64,000 nt of DNA. It comes from Aeromicrobium phragmitis. Its GTDB lineage: Bacteria > Actinomycetota > Actinomycetes > Propionibacteriales > Nocardioidaceae. A program made the position numbers and the translations under genes. This document shows, piece after piece, positions 1 through 9,767 of this stretch. The stretch lies in the NCBI RefSeq assembly GCF_003674095.1, contig NZ_RDBF01000001.1:248001-312000 (forward strand). The letters run 5' to 3'. Position 1 is the stretch's first letter; each line of letters opens with the position of its first letter. The notes under the pieces are model-generated. The model saw only the letters and a program-made list of their open reading frames with translations. It was not told the origin of the DNA and searched no databases.

Positions 1-859
<859 letters not shown>

Positions 860-863
<4 letters not shown>

Positions 864-1846
864 CGCTTCTTGGGGGAGTTCTTCGGGCCGCCGCCACCTT
901 GCTTGCGTTGGCTGCGCGGCTGCTTCTTCGGCTGCTGGCGCTTCTGCGCGGCCTCCCGCGCGATGCGCTTGCGCTCCTCGGCCGCCGCTTCCGCGGGGTC
1001 GATCTGGGGCGTCTTACCGCGCTTCTCGTCGCGCTCCTGCTTGGCCTTGAAGGCCGCCGTTCCGGGCGCGGGGTTGTTGCGGATGACATAGAACTGCTGG
1101 CCCATGGTCCACAGGTTCGAGGTCGTCCAGTAGACGAGCACACCCAGCGGGAACGCCACGCCGGAGACCGCGAAGACGACCGGCAGGATGTACAGCAGCA
1201 TCTTCTGCTGCTGCGCGAACGGGCCGTTGAGCGCCTCCGGCGGCATGTTCTTCGCCATGAGCTGACGCTGCGTGAAGAACTGCGTCGCGCTCATCAACAC
1301 GACCATCACCATGGCGATGATCTTGGTCTCGAGGTGCTCGCTCGTCAGGAAAGTGTCGGCAATCCGTCCGCCGAGCCACTGCGCGTCCTGGAGAGACTCC
1401 GCGTGCCTGGGCTCCAGGAAGCCCAGAGCTCCGTCGCGTCCCTTGCGGGCCGCCTCGTTGATGACGCGGAACAGCGCGAAGAAGATCGGCATCTGCAGCA
1501 GCAGCGGCATGCACGAGGAGAACGGGTTGGTGCCCGAGTCCTTGAACAGCTTCATCTGCTCCTGGGCGAACCGTTCCCGGTCGTGCCCGTACTTCTCCCG
1601 CAGCTCACGCAACTGCGGCTGGAGCAGCTGCATGTTGCGGCTCGACTTGATCTGCTTCACGAACAGCGGGATCAGCATGGCGCGGATCGTCACGGTGAGC
1701 CCGACGATCGAGAGTGCCCACGACCAGCCCGACGCAGAGTCGAGGAACAGCGAGAACAGCTCGTGCCACAGCAACACGATGCCTGAGACCGCGTAGTACA
1801 GCGGCGTCATGATCGCGTTGAGGATCGAGCCTAGGAAGTCGAACAT
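860..1846 (-). CDS. yidC: membrane protein insertase YidC
   Basis: This 328-aa Oxa1/YidC insertase helps place membrane proteins with or without SecYEG. About five hydrophobic segments are visible, near residues 10-30, 42-64, 108-128, 178-195 and 217-245. A conserved Arg in the second segment (TIRAMLIP) is the residue that makes the hydrophilic groove in the family. The C-terminus is strongly basic ([10 protein letters not shown] and PKNSPKKR), which fits ribosome contact. No lipoprotein Cys or large periplasmic P1 domain is seen, so it is the short Gram-positive type. It overlaps yidD by 16 bp at its start and jag at its end (ATGA). Confidence 0.95.
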
Positions 1847-2097
1847 GCCTCTCCTTGTTCAGACGCGCGAAGCCGACGCGCCGTCGTGGGGGGAACGGGA
1901 TCGTAGCCACCAGCGGTCCACGGGTGACACCGAGCCAAGCGCCGCGCGGCCAAGAGCGAACCGCGCCACGCACCATGCTGCTCCACGGCGCCTAGCGCGT
2001 AGGCCGAGCAGGAGGGATAGTACCGGCACACCTGTCCGTACAGCGGGCTGATCACCGCGCGATACGCGCGTAGGAGCTGAACGAGCAGCCACGTCAT
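1831..2097 (-). CDS. yidD: membrane protein insertion efficiency factor YidD
   Basis: This 88-aa protein has the family pattern [22 protein letters not shown], a hydrophobic-amphipathic start followed by Cys residues (C24 and C30) and a conserved CHPW motif. YidD is thought to aid YidC-dependent insertion at the inner face of the membrane. The start ATG at 2097 overlaps the rnpA TGA by 4 bp, and the 3' end overlaps yidC by 16 bp, so the three genes are probably translationally coupled. Confidence 0.92.
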   Translation of the reverse strand: MTWLLVQLLRAYRAVISPLYGQVCRYYPSCSAYALGAVEQHGAWRGSLLAARRLARCHPWTAGGYDPVPPTTARRLRASEQGEACSTS

Positions 2098-2441
2098 CGC
2101 GAACGACCGTCCAGGGCACGCGCCATCGCGCGATCGAGGTCCCGGGACAACGCCGCCAATGGCGCCTTCGCCGCCGGGGGCAGTGCGCGCACGACGATCC
2201 AGGTCGCCGCGTCGAGCGCGCCGACGCGCTCGCGCACCAGGTGTCGAAGTCGCCGCTTCACGCGGTTACGGTCGACCGCCGACCCGACGGCCTTGCTCAC
2301 GACGAAACCGACGGACGAATCCGCCGGTTCCGGAGCAGTCACCGCATGGACGACGAGCGTGGGGGCCACGCCTTTGGTTCCGCGCCTCATGGTGTGGCGG
2401 AACGCGTCACCGTCGCGCATGCGGTGGGCACGCGCGAGCAC
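2094..2441 (-). CDS. rnpA: ribonuclease P protein component
   Basis: This 115-aa basic protein is the protein cofactor of RNase P, which matures tRNA 5' ends with the catalytic RNA RnpB. The signature [15 protein letters not shown] (RNR motif) is at about residues 57-71. The start is GTG at 2441, only 5 nt after the rpmH stop codon, so rpmH and rnpA are co-transcribed as in nearly all bacteria. Confidence 0.95.
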   Translation of the reverse strand: MLARAHRMRDGDAFRHTMRRGTKGVAPTLVVHAVTAPEPADSSVGFVVSKAVGSAVDRNRVKRRLRHLVRERVGALDAATWIVVRALPPAAKAPLAALSRDLDRAMARALDGRSR

Positions 2442-2446
2442 GTGAA

Positions 2447-2584
2447 TCAGGCAGCCAGATTGGCGCGGCCCTTACGGCGGCGCGACGAGATGATCGCGCG
2501 GCCGGCGCGGGTCCGCATGCGCAGGCGGAAGCCGTGCTTCTTCGCGCGACGACGGTTGTTGGGCTGGAAGGTGCGCTTGCTCAC
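2447..2584 (-). CDS. rpmH: 50S ribosomal protein L34
   Basis: This 45-aa very basic protein carries the L34 signature [17 protein letters not shown] and ends [10 protein letters not shown]. The start is GTG at 2584, preceded on the minus strand by AAAGGA at about 8 nt. A longer in-frame start exists upstream but would add a tail unlike any L34. It is the first gene of the leftward operon running to rsmG. Confidence 0.97.
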   Translation of the reverse strand: MSKRTFQPNNRRRAKKHGFRLRMRTRAGRAIISSRRRKGRANLAA

Positions 2585-2982
2585 GAAGGTTTCCTTTGAC
2601 GTCTGGATCTGTGTCGGCCGGTCGACGGCCACCGCTCGCTCACGAAGGATACTTCGTGGGCACGCGGCGGGAGTCGCGCAGGGACGACCAGTTTAACGGT
2701 ACGGGGACCACCCGAATCGGGTCAAACTGACCTCTGTACTCGCAGACTCCATGGTACGTCCAGCCGACACGCCGAGCTCGTCCACACAATTGCGCGAACC
2801 GGCTTGTCGCCACAGCCGCGGCACCGTTAGAGTCCCAGGAGGCTTTTCCACAGGGCGCGACGCTTCCGTCACCGGTCATTCACATGGTGTGGACAACCGT
2901 GTGAACAAGTTCGTGAAGAAGTTCCCAGGACGCCCCTGGAATTCCAGCAAGACTCAGCAACGATGCGAGGAGAGCAGACGCG
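2585..2982. promoter_or_regulatory. rpmH-dnaA intergenic control region with DnaA boxes
   Basis: This 398-bp non-coding gap separates divergent rpmH and dnaA. It holds DnaA-box-like 9-mers at 2778-2786 (TCGTCCACA), 2844-2852 (TTTTCCACA) and, on the minus strand, 2888-2896 (rc TTGTCCACA, a perfect actinobacterial box) and 2900-2908 (rc TTGTTCACA). A Shine-Dalgarno AGGAG sits near 2968-2972. The boxes fit DnaA autoregulation of its own promoter, known in other bacteria; the region may also form one half of a bipartite origin. The rpmH promoter lies inside it. Confidence 0.7.
2696..2725 (-). promoter_or_regulatory. probable rpmH operon promoter
   Basis: On the minus strand, TTGACC (2725-2720) and TACCGT (2701-2696) are separated by 18 bp, a good match to a housekeeping sigma-A type promoter. 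Transcription would start near 2690, about 100 nt upstream of the rpmH GTG. Confidence 0.6.
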
Positions 2983-4467
2983 GTGAGCGATGTGGACCAC
3001 GGCCAGAACATCGATCTTCGAGATCTATGGGATCAGGCCGTGTCCACCCTGTCGCCGGGGGCCAAGGTGTGGGTGTACGGGGCCAAGCCGCTCTCGCTCC
3101 ACGCCGGCATCCTCATCGTCGCCGTCCAGGACGATCTGACGCGTGCTCAGCTGGAGTCGCGCGTGCGTCCCGCCCTCGAGCAGGCCCTGGGGTCGCGCCT
3201 CGGCGCCGACGCGCGGCTCGTCGTCACCATCGACCCGACCGTCCTCGACGACTTAGAGACAAGTCAACAAGTCGACAAAGACACACCTGCCTCGGCGGAA
3301 CTCGACGAGGATGACGACCTGGACGAGACCGACGAGCCCGCCGACCGCGACGGACTCACGCCCAGCTGGGTGAGCCGGCCGGCCGCCGTCGGCCCGGTCA
3401 GCACCGAACAGCACCGCAACAGCATCGCCGAGGCGCGCCTCAACCCTCGTTACCAGTTCGAGAACTTCGTCATCGGATCCTCCAACCGGTTCGCGCACGC
3501 AGCAGCCGTCGCCGCGGCCGAGGCACCCGGCAAGGCGTACAACCCTCTGGTCATCCACGGTGACTCCGGCCTCGGGAAGACTCATCTCCTGCACGCGATC
3601 GGTCACTACGTCCTCAACCTCTACCCCTCTTCACGCGTGCGGTACGTGAGCTCGGAGGAGTTCGTCAACGACGTCATCAACGCGATCGGTGAGAACCGCA
3701 CGCCCGCGCTGCGCCGCAAGTACCGCGAGATCGACGTGCTGCTCGTCGATGACATCCAGTTCCTCGAACGCAAGGAGTCGACGCAGGAGGAGTTCTTCCA
3801 CACCTTCAACGCCCTCCACAACGAGAACAAGCAGATCGTCATGACCTCGGACCGGCCGCCGCAGGAGCTCAAGACCCTCGAGGAGCGCCTGCGCAACCGG
3901 TTCACCTGGGGCCTGCAGACCGAGATGCTCCCGCCCGACTTGGAAACCCGCATCGCGATCCTGCGAAAGAAGGCGTCGAACGAGAAGCTCACCGCTCCGG
4001 CCGACGTCTTGGAGTTCATCGCCAGCAAGGTGCAGACGAACATCCGCGAGCTCGAGGGTGCACTCATCCGCGCCACCGCGTTCGCGAACCTCAACGGCAC
4101 GACGGTCGATCTCCAGCTCGCCCAGATCGTGCTGAAGGATCTCGTCGCCGAGGGTGAAGAGCCGGAGATCTCGATCGGCCTGATCATGGCGCAGACCGCG
4201 GCGTACTCCGAGTTCACCATCGAGGAACTGTGCAGCACCAACCGGTCGCGCGACCTCGTCCTCGCCCGCCAGATCGCCATGTACCTGTGCCGTGAGCTCA
4301 CCGAGCTCTCGTTGCCCAAGATCGGACAGGAGTTCGGCAACCGCGATCACACCACGGTGATGCACGCCGAGCGCAAGATCCGCAAGCTCATGGCCGAGAA
4401 GCACGCCGTCTACAACCAGGTCACCGAGCTCACCGCCCGGATCAAGCAGCAGGCGAGGCAAGCGTGA
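2983..4467 (+). CDS. dnaA: chromosomal replication initiator DnaA
   Basis: This 494-aa AAA+ initiator binds DnaA boxes and melts oriC. Domain I is at about 1-90, followed by an acidic linker (DELDEDDDLDETDEP, about 105-125). The AAA+ domain has Walker A GDSGLGKT at 193-200, Walker B VLLVDD at about 252-257 and a sensor motif IVMTSDRPP. The C-terminal DNA-binding domain IV carries the family signature FGNRDHTTVMHAERKI. The start is GTG at 2983 with AGGAG about 10 nt upstream. The next gene is dnaN after a 400-bp origin region, the classic arrangement. Confidence 0.98.
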   Translation: MSDVDHGQNIDLRDLWDQAVSTLSPGAKVWVYGAKPLSLHAGILIVAVQDDLTRAQLESRVRPALEQALGSRLGADARLVVTIDPTVLDDLETSQQVDKDTPASAELDEDDDLDETDEPADRDGLTPSWVSRPAAVGPVSTEQHRNSIAEARLNPRYQFENFVIGSSNRFAHAAAVAAAEAPGKAYNPLVIHGDSGLGKTHLLHAIGHYVLNLYPSSRVRYVSSEEFVNDVINAIGENRTPALRRKYREIDVLLVDDIQFLERKESTQEEFFHTFNALHNENKQIVMTSDRPPQELKTLEERLRNRFTWGLQTEMLPPDLETRIAILRKKASNEKLTAPADVLEFIASKVQTNIRELEGALIRATAFANLNGTTVDLQLAQIVLKDLVAEGEEPEISIGLIMAQTAAYSEFTIEELCSTNRSRDLVLARQIAMYLCRELTELSLPKIGQEFGNRDHTTVMHAERKIRKLMAEKHAVYNQVTELTARIKQQARQA

Positions 4468-4867
4468 ACCGCACCGGCTCAATACTGCTCGGCGCACCGG
4501 TCCGTCAAGCCCTTTTCACACGTGGGGAAAAGCCTGTGGGTAACTGTGGACAACAGGTGGACGACGCGCCGGAGCCCTGTGAACGCGTCGTGGACGCTCC
4601 GGCGCGATCCACAGCTCCCCGGGGCCCATCCACGCCCGGCTCCACACGCCGTCCACGGCGCCACCGACTCGCTGACCAGCACAAACGGCAGTTCTCAACA
4701 CTATCCACAGTGCCTACTACGACGACGACAGAGATACATATAACGACCGTTCGTCGAAGTCATGCACACCGCGGAGTGTGGATTCCCCGCTCGACTACGC
4801 TGCTGTCTCCCCACCGTGGCAGGATTCGACACGTCGCCTCCCTCGACCTTGGAAAGGCCTTGCTCTC
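4468..4867. other. oriC: chromosomal origin of replication oriC
   Basis: This 400-bp non-coding stretch between dnaA and dnaN is dense in DnaA boxes on both strands. They include a perfect TTGTCCACA (minus, 4545-4553), TTACCCACA (minus, 4535-4543), TTCCCCACG (minus, 4521-4529), TCGTCCACC (minus, 4556-4564), CGATCCACA (4605-4613), GGCTCCACA (4638-4646) and CTATCCACA (4701-4709). After the boxes comes the most AT-rich patch here (GAGATACATATAACGA, about 4731-4746), a candidate unwinding element. Gene orientation diverges from this point, leftward on one side and rightward on the other, consistent with bidirectional replication. Confidence 0.93.
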
Positions 4868-6010
4868 GTGAAGTTCCGCATCGATCGCGACACCCTCGCT
4901 GATGCCGTCGCGTGGACCGCGCGCAGTCTTCCCAACCGTCCGAGCGTGCCGGTGCTCGCGGGACTGCTCATGGAGACCGCCAACGACCAGCTCACCCTCG
5001 CCGGTTTCGACTACGAGACGTCGACCCGTGCCACGCTGCCGGCCGAGGTCTTCGACGACGGCAAGGTCCTCGTCTCCGGACGCCTGCTCGCCGAGATCGT
5101 CAAGGCTCTGCCGCATCAGCCGGTCGACATCGCCCTCGACGGCAGCAAAGTCCAGGTGGTCTGCGGCAGCGCCCGATTCAGCCTCCAGACCATGCCGGTC
5201 GACGAATACCCGCAACTGCCAGAGATGCCGACGTCCTCCGGCACCATCAAGGCCGACGCGTTCGCCACCGCGGTGGCGCAGGCGAGCGCCGCGGCCGGTC
5301 GAGACGAGATGCTGCCGTTGCTCACTGGCGTGCGACTCGAGCTCGAAGGCGAGACGATCTCCTTGATGGCTACCGACCGCTTCCGTGCGAGCCTGCGTGA
5401 CCTCGACTGGTTCCCCGAGTCCAGCGACATCTCCGCTCGCGCGCTCGTCCCCGCCCGTGTGCTGGGCGAGGCCGCCCGCGCACTCGCGGCGAGCGGTGAC
5501 GTCACGATCGCGGTCTCGGCGGGTGAGACCGGCGACGGCATGATCGGCTTCGAGGGCACCGTCGGCAACGGCGTCCGACGCACCACGACGCGCTTGCTGG
5601 AGGGAGACTTCCCGCGCGTGCGTCAGCTCTTCGCGGCCCAGGCCGAGACCGTGGCGTACGTGGGCACCCAGACCTTCGTCGACGCGGTCAAGCGCGTCGC
5701 GTTGGTCGCCGAGCGGAACACGCCGGTGCGGCTGTCCTTCTCCGAGGGGCAAGTGCTCCTCGAAGCCGGCAGCGGTGACGAGGCACAGGCTTCGGAGTCG
5801 ATCGAGGCGACGATCCAGGGCAACGACATCTCGATCGGCTTCAACCCGACGTACCTGCTCGAGGGGCTCTCGGTGATGGCCGAGCCCGTCGTGCACCTGG
5901 CCTTCACCCAGCACACCAAGCCCGCGGCCATGTCGGGCGTTTCGGAGGTCGGCGCGGATCCCGACGGAGCATTCCGGTACCTGATCATGCCCGTACGCCT
6001 GCAGAACTGA
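4868..6010 (+). CDS. dnaN: DNA polymerase III sliding clamp (beta subunit)
   Basis: This 380-aa protein forms the ring that tethers polymerase to DNA. The sequence starts VKFRIDRDTLADAVAW and ends YLIMPVRLQN, the typical beta-clamp C-terminus (YLIMPVR). The start is GTG at 4868 with GGAAAGG 10 nt upstream; an earlier in-frame start at 4778 would add 30 residues not seen in the family and lie in oriC. Length and spacing are normal. It is followed after 33 nt by gnd. Confidence 0.97.
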   Translation: MKFRIDRDTLADAVAWTARSLPNRPSVPVLAGLLMETANDQLTLAGFDYETSTRATLPAEVFDDGKVLVSGRLLAEIVKALPHQPVDIALDGSKVQVVCGSARFSLQTMPVDEYPQLPEMPTSSGTIKADAFATAVAQASAAAGRDEMLPLLTGVRLELEGETISLMATDRFRASLRDLDWFPESSDISARALVPARVLGEAARALAASGDVTIAVSAGETGDGMIGFEGTVGNGVRRTTTRLLEGDFPRVRQLFAAQAETVAYVGTQTFVDAVKRVALVAERNTPVRLSFSEGQVLLEAGSGDEAQASESIEATIQGNDISIGFNPTYLLEGLSVMAEPVVHLAFTQHTKPAAMSGVSEVGADPDGAFRYLIMPVRLQN

Positions 6011-6043
6011 ACACACGACAACGCGAACCAGGAGTGACGCCTC

Positions 6044-6958
6044 ATGCACATCGGTCTCGTCGGACTCGGCAAGATGGGCGGCAACATGCGGACCCGGATG
6101 CAGCGCGCCGGTCTCACCGTCGTCGGCTACGACCTGGATCCGGAGGTCCGCGACGTCGAGTCACTGAGCGAACTCGTCGAGCGACTGCCTTCGGACGAGC
6201 CGAAGGTGGTCTGGGTCATGGTGCCGCACGGCGGTCCCACCAAGGCGACCATCGAGGAGTTGGCAGATCTGCTCGGTGAGGGCGATGTGGTCGTCGACGG
6301 CGGCAATTCTCGCTGGACCGACGACCCGATCCACGCCGGTCTGCTCGCCGAGAAGGGCGTCGGCTTCGTCGACTGTGGTGTGAGCGGTGGTGTGTGGGGT
6401 CTCGAGAACGGCTACGCCCTGATGGCCGGCGGTGCCGCCGAAGACGTCGCCAAGGTGCAGCCCGCCTTCGATGCGCTGCGTCCGGACGACAAGAGCGGAT
6501 TCGTCCACGCCGGCAAGGTCGGTGCCGGCCACTTCTCCAAGATGGTCCACAACGGCATCGAGTACGCGATGATGCAGGCGTACGCCGAGGGCTACGAACT
6601 GCTCGAGAAGGCCGGTCTGGTCGACAACGTCACGGAGGTCTTCGACTCCTGGCGCGTCGGCACGGTCGTCCGGTCCTGGCTGCTCGACCTGCTGGTCAAG
6701 GCGCTGCAGGACGATCCGGGGCTGTCCCAGATCCGCGGTTACGCGGAGGACTCCGGCGAAGGCCGGTGGACGGTCGAGGCGGCGATCGACCACGCCGTGC
6801 CGATGCACGCGATCTCCGCAGCGCTGTTCGCCCGATTCACCTCGCGGCAGGACCAGTCCCCGGCGATGCAGGCGGTCGCCGCCATGCGCCAGCAATTCGG
6901 TGGGCACGCGGTCCAGGCCACGATCGAGTCCCCGGACGTGCCGCCCGCCAAGGAGTGA
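6044..6958 (+). CDS. gnd: 6-phosphogluconate dehydrogenase, short decarboxylating type
   Basis: This 304-aa enzyme oxidises and decarboxylates 6-phosphogluconate to ribulose 5-phosphate in the pentose phosphate pathway. The N-terminal Rossmann fold has GLGKMG at about 7-12, then DGGNSRW, GVSGGVWGLENGY and the catalytic-region stretch KMVHNGIEYAMMQAYAEGY. It belongs to the short (about 300 aa) branch, distinct from the long 470-aa NADP enzyme. An AGGAG precedes the ATG. Its position between dnaN and recF is conserved in many actinomycetes; the reason for the association is not known. Confidence 0.93.
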   Translation: MHIGLVGLGKMGGNMRTRMQRAGLTVVGYDLDPEVRDVESLSELVERLPSDEPKVVWVMVPHGGPTKATIEELADLLGEGDVVVDGGNSRWTDDPIHAGLLAEKGVGFVDCGVSGGVWGLENGYALMAGGAAEDVAKVQPAFDALRPDDKSGFVHAGKVGAGHFSKMVHNGIEYAMMQAYAEGYELLEKAGLVDNVTEVFDSWRVGTVVRSWLLDLLVKALQDDPGLSQIRGYAEDSGEGRWTVEAAIDHAVPMHAISAALFARFTSRQDQSPAMQAVAAMRQQFGGHAVQATIESPDVPPAKE

Positions 6959-7012
6959 GCCTGCCGGCGGCGTGATGGGCGCCGTGCGCCGTCCACCCGT
7001 TACCGTGGTCGT

Positions 7013-8152
7013 GTGCACGTCGCCCGGCTCTCCCTCGTCGATTTCCGCTCGTATCCGAGCGTGGACATCGAGCTGAGCCCGGGGGCCACGGCGTTCGTCG
7101 GTGCGAACGGTCAGGGCAAGACCAACCTCGTCGAGGCGATCGACTACCTCTCGCGCCTGGACTCGCATCGCGTCGCCTCGGACGCTCCCCTGGTCCGGGC
7201 CGGCGCCGAGCGCGCCGTCGTACGCGCCGATGTCGTCAAGGAGGGGCGTAGCGCGCTCATCGAGCTCGAGATCACTCCGGGCAAGGCCAATCGGGCTCGG
7301 GTCAATCGCAACGCCGTCCCGCGGATCCGCGACCTCGTCGGCACGGTGCGCACGATCATCTTCTCCCCCGAAGACCTGGCCCTCGTCAAGGGGGATCCCT
7401 CGGACCGGCGCCGTTTTCTCGACGGGCTCCTGGTGCTGCGCACCCCCAGGCTCGCCGGCATCAAGGCCGACTACGAGCGGACGTTGCGACAGCGCAACAC
7501 CCTGCTCAAGTCGGCCGGGCGGCGCCGCGACGTCGACCTGTCCACCCTCGACATCTGGGACGAGAACCTCGCTCGAATCGGCGGGCAGCTCACCGCGGCG
7601 CGGCTCGCTTTGCTCGACGCGCTCGCGCCGTACGCCACCCGGGCGTATGGAGCCGTGGCGGCCGCGGCGGCGGAGGATCGCCAGAGCGTCGGGCTCACCT
7701 ACCGTTCCTCGGCGCAGGACCTCGACCCCGACGAACGCGACGCGGATGCGATCGCCAAGTCACTGACCGAGCACCTCGACCAGCGGCGCCGCGACGAGCT
7801 CGAGCGCGGAGTGAGCCTGGTGGGGCCGCATCGCGACGAGGTGGTGCTGTCCATCGGCGACCTGCCCGCCAAGGGGTACGCGAGTCATGGCGAGTCCTGG
7901 TCGTTGGCGTTGGCGCTCAAGCTGGCGGCGTTCGATCTGGTCCGCGACGACGGCGACGACCCGATCCTCATTCTCGACGACGTCTTCGCCGAACTCGACC
8001 AGCGGCGCAGGGAGCACCTCGCGGAACTGGTCGGCACTGCCGAGCAAGTCCTCGTCACGGCGGCCGTCGAGGACGACGTCCCCGAGGGCCTGAGCGGCCG
8101 GAGATTCACGGTCCGATCCGGGGAGGTGAAAGCGCATGACGTCCGAGCCTGA
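7013..8152 (+). CDS. recF: DNA replication and repair protein RecF
   Basis: This 379-aa SMC-like ATPase loads RecA at gaps with RecO and RecR. Walker [10 protein letters not shown] is at about 30-38 and Walker [13 protein letters not shown] near 320, followed by the D-loop. The start GTG at 7013 has no Shine-Dalgarno but is preceded by TACCGT (7001-7006) and exactly 6 nt, which suggests a leaderless transcript. The 3' end overlaps dciA by 17 bp. Confidence 0.96.
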   Translation: MHVARLSLVDFRSYPSVDIELSPGATAFVGANGQGKTNLVEAIDYLSRLDSHRVASDAPLVRAGAERAVVRADVVKEGRSALIELEITPGKANRARVNRNAVPRIRDLVGTVRTIIFSPEDLALVKGDPSDRRRFLDGLLVLRTPRLAGIKADYERTLRQRNTLLKSAGRRRDVDLSTLDIWDENLARIGGQLTAARLALLDALAPYATRAYGAVAAAAAEDRQSVGLTYRSSAQDLDPDERDADAIAKSLTEHLDQRRRDELERGVSLVGPHRDEVVLSIGDLPAKGYASHGESWSLALALKLAAFDLVRDDGDDPILILDDVFAELDQRRREHLAELVGTAEQVLVTAAVEDDVPEGLSGRRFTVRSGEVKAHDVRA

Positions 8153-8642
8153 CGAGACACCGCGCAGCCCCGACGACGTCCTCCGCCTGGCACGGGAGAT
8201 CGCCGACTCGTACCGCACGGGTGGTGTGCCGATGGCTCCGCGGCGACGCCGGCCGGGACCACGCCGCTCCGCGCGGCCCGAGCGTGAGGACGCGACGCCG
8301 GTGTCGGACTTCCTCGGCGACCTGGTCCGCCAGCAGGGCTGGAGCGACCAGCTGGCCGCGACCCGAGTGTTCACCGACTGGCCTGCGATCGTCGGGCCGG
8401 AAGTCGCGCAGCACTGTGAGGTCGTCGACTTCACCGACGGCGTTGTGCGGATACAAGCGACCTCGACGGCCTGGGCCAAGGAGCTCACGCTGCTGGCCCC
8501 GCGCCTAGTGGCCAAACTCAATGACCTCCTGGGCGACGGTGCGGTGATCCGGCTCGAGATCCGCGGGCCGCAGGCGCCGTCCTGGAAGAAGGGGCGCCGC
8601 TCGGTCCGCGGCGGGCGAGGCCCCCGGGACACCTACGGCTGA
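8136..8642 (+). CDS. dciA: DciA-like protein (DUF721), helicase loader or regulator
   Basis: This 168-aa protein has a basic, proline-rich N-terminal linker ([15 protein letters not shown]) followed by the DUF721 core ([19 protein letters not shown] to [15 protein letters not shown]). Established work places DUF721 proteins as DciA, the ancestral loader of replicative helicase DnaB in bacteria without DnaC. The location immediately after recF, overlapping it by 17 bp, and before gyrB fits a replication role. The predicted KH-like fold is at the C-terminal side. Confidence 0.88.
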   Translation: MTSEPDETPRSPDDVLRLAREIADSYRTGGVPMAPRRRRPGPRRSARPEREDATPVSDFLGDLVRQQGWSDQLAATRVFTDWPAIVGPEVAQHCEVVDFTDGVVRIQATSTAWAKELTLLAPRLVAKLNDLLGDGAVIRLEIRGPQAPSWKKGRRSVRGGRGPRDTYG

Positions 8643-8679
8643 CCCACGCCGAGGCGACGTCGCGTCGCGTGGTCGCGCT

Positions 8680-8708
8680 CCGTGGCGGCTGTGCCCTCAC
8701 CGCCACGG
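8680..8708. terminator. hairpin between convergent dciA and PAP2 gene
   Basis: A perfect 9-bp inverted repeat, CCGTGGCGG / CCGCCACGG, with an 11-nt loop lies in the 77-bp convergent gap. There is no T-run, so it would be a high-GC, tract-less terminator able to act in both directions. Confidence 0.6.
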
Positions 8709-8719
8709 CTTCATCGTCG

Positions 8720-9541
8720 CTAGTCGCGCGCCGGCGTGATGAGCGTCAGTAGTGTCACGGCCACGCTGGTCACGACGGCGACGACGCCCAGAACCGCGGT
8801 CGCGAGCAGCAGATCCTGCCACGAGTGTTCGGGCCGTACGCCGAGCGCGACGAGGATGACGACGGAGCTGATCGCGCCGATGAACGACGCGAGGCCCGAC
8901 AGGACCACCGGGCCCCGGCGACCGCCGACCGCCACCGATACCGCGCCGGTCCAGGCCAGCACGACGAGAAGGGCGGCGAGCACGTCAGCGGGCCGGTGCC
9001 ATCCGGCGACGATGGTCGACAATCCCGTCAGTCCGATCGCCGCGGACCCGATCACGGCCATCAGCGGGCGAATCACCGCCGGGAGGACGAGCAGCAGCGC
9101 CGCGACCGCGCTCACCACGACGGTGGTGTGACCGCTGGGCAGGCTGTTGTGCACCCCGAGCCCGAGGTTCGGACGATCGAGCACGTCCTTGAGTAGCTGG
9201 GTGGTGACGTTCGATGCCCCGATGATCGCGACCGCGCCGACGGCGAGGGCGAAGCGCCGGCGCACCACGGCGATGGCGACACAGCCGACGGCGACGGCGA
9301 GGATCGCGCCGAGCGAGACCCGTCCCAGTCCGCTCAACAGTGTCAGTTCCGTGGTGTTGTTGGCCGTGACGGCGTTCATCGCCGCGTCGTCGACGAGTTG
9401 ACCGGTGGACGACGCGAGTGCCGTCGCGACGAGGGCGCCCAACCCCAGAATCGCCAGGACCGCGACGATCGCCGCGACACCATTGACCCTGCCGCGACGA
9501 GCGGCCGATCGCGTAGGCTGCACGGGAGTATCGACGGACAT
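8720..9541 (-). CDS. PAP2-superfamily membrane phosphatase
   Basis: This 273-aa integral membrane protein has about six hydrophobic segments. It carries the three PAP2 (lipid phosphate phosphatase) signatures in order: KDVLDRPNL (KxxxxxxRP), SLPSGHTTVV and a degenerate third motif, STIVAGWHRPAD. The last keeps the catalytic His and Asp but has ST where SR is usual, so the Arg of the SR pair is missing. The likely substrate is undecaprenyl pyrophosphate or a phospholipid phosphate at the outer membrane face; the sequence does not decide. The ATG at 9541 is preferred over an in-frame start 14 codons upstream because GGAG lies just before it. Confidence 0.82.
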   Translation of the reverse strand: MSVDTPVQPTRSAARRGRVNGVAAIVAVLAILGLGALVATALASSTGQLVDDAAMNAVTANNTTELTLLSGLGRVSLGAILAVAVGCVAIAVVRRRFALAVGAVAIIGASNVTTQLLKDVLDRPNLGLGVHNSLPSGHTTVVVSAVAALLLVLPAVIRPLMAVIGSAAIGLTGLSTIVAGWHRPADVLAALLVVLAWTGAVSVAVGGRRGPVVLSGLASFIGAISSVVILVALGVRPEHSWQDLLLATAVLGVVAVVTSVAVTLLTLITPARD

Positions 9542-9752
9542 GACTCCACTTTGCCGCACGGAGCCGAACGCCGACGTGCGCACACGCGGATCGCCCCGAG
9601 AGCGGCCCAGGCCACCGCCAGACGTGGTGCAGGTCGTTCGAGGGGCCGCTGGGAAGTCCTGAACCCCGTTACGTGGCGTTCACCGGCACTTCAGCGACGA
9701 CATGACGCTCATTTTTCGGACCTCGGATCCGTGAGAGCCACGAGGTTGCCCG

Positions 9753-9767
9753 TATACTTGTCGAGTG
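9753..9767 (+). promoter_or_regulatory. gyrB -10 box placed for a leaderless mRNA
   Basis: TATACT at 9753-9758 is a near-perfect -10 hexamer. The gyrB GTG begins exactly 6 nt later (9765), with no Shine-Dalgarno between, so the first base of the mRNA should be the G of the start codon. Confidence 0.75.
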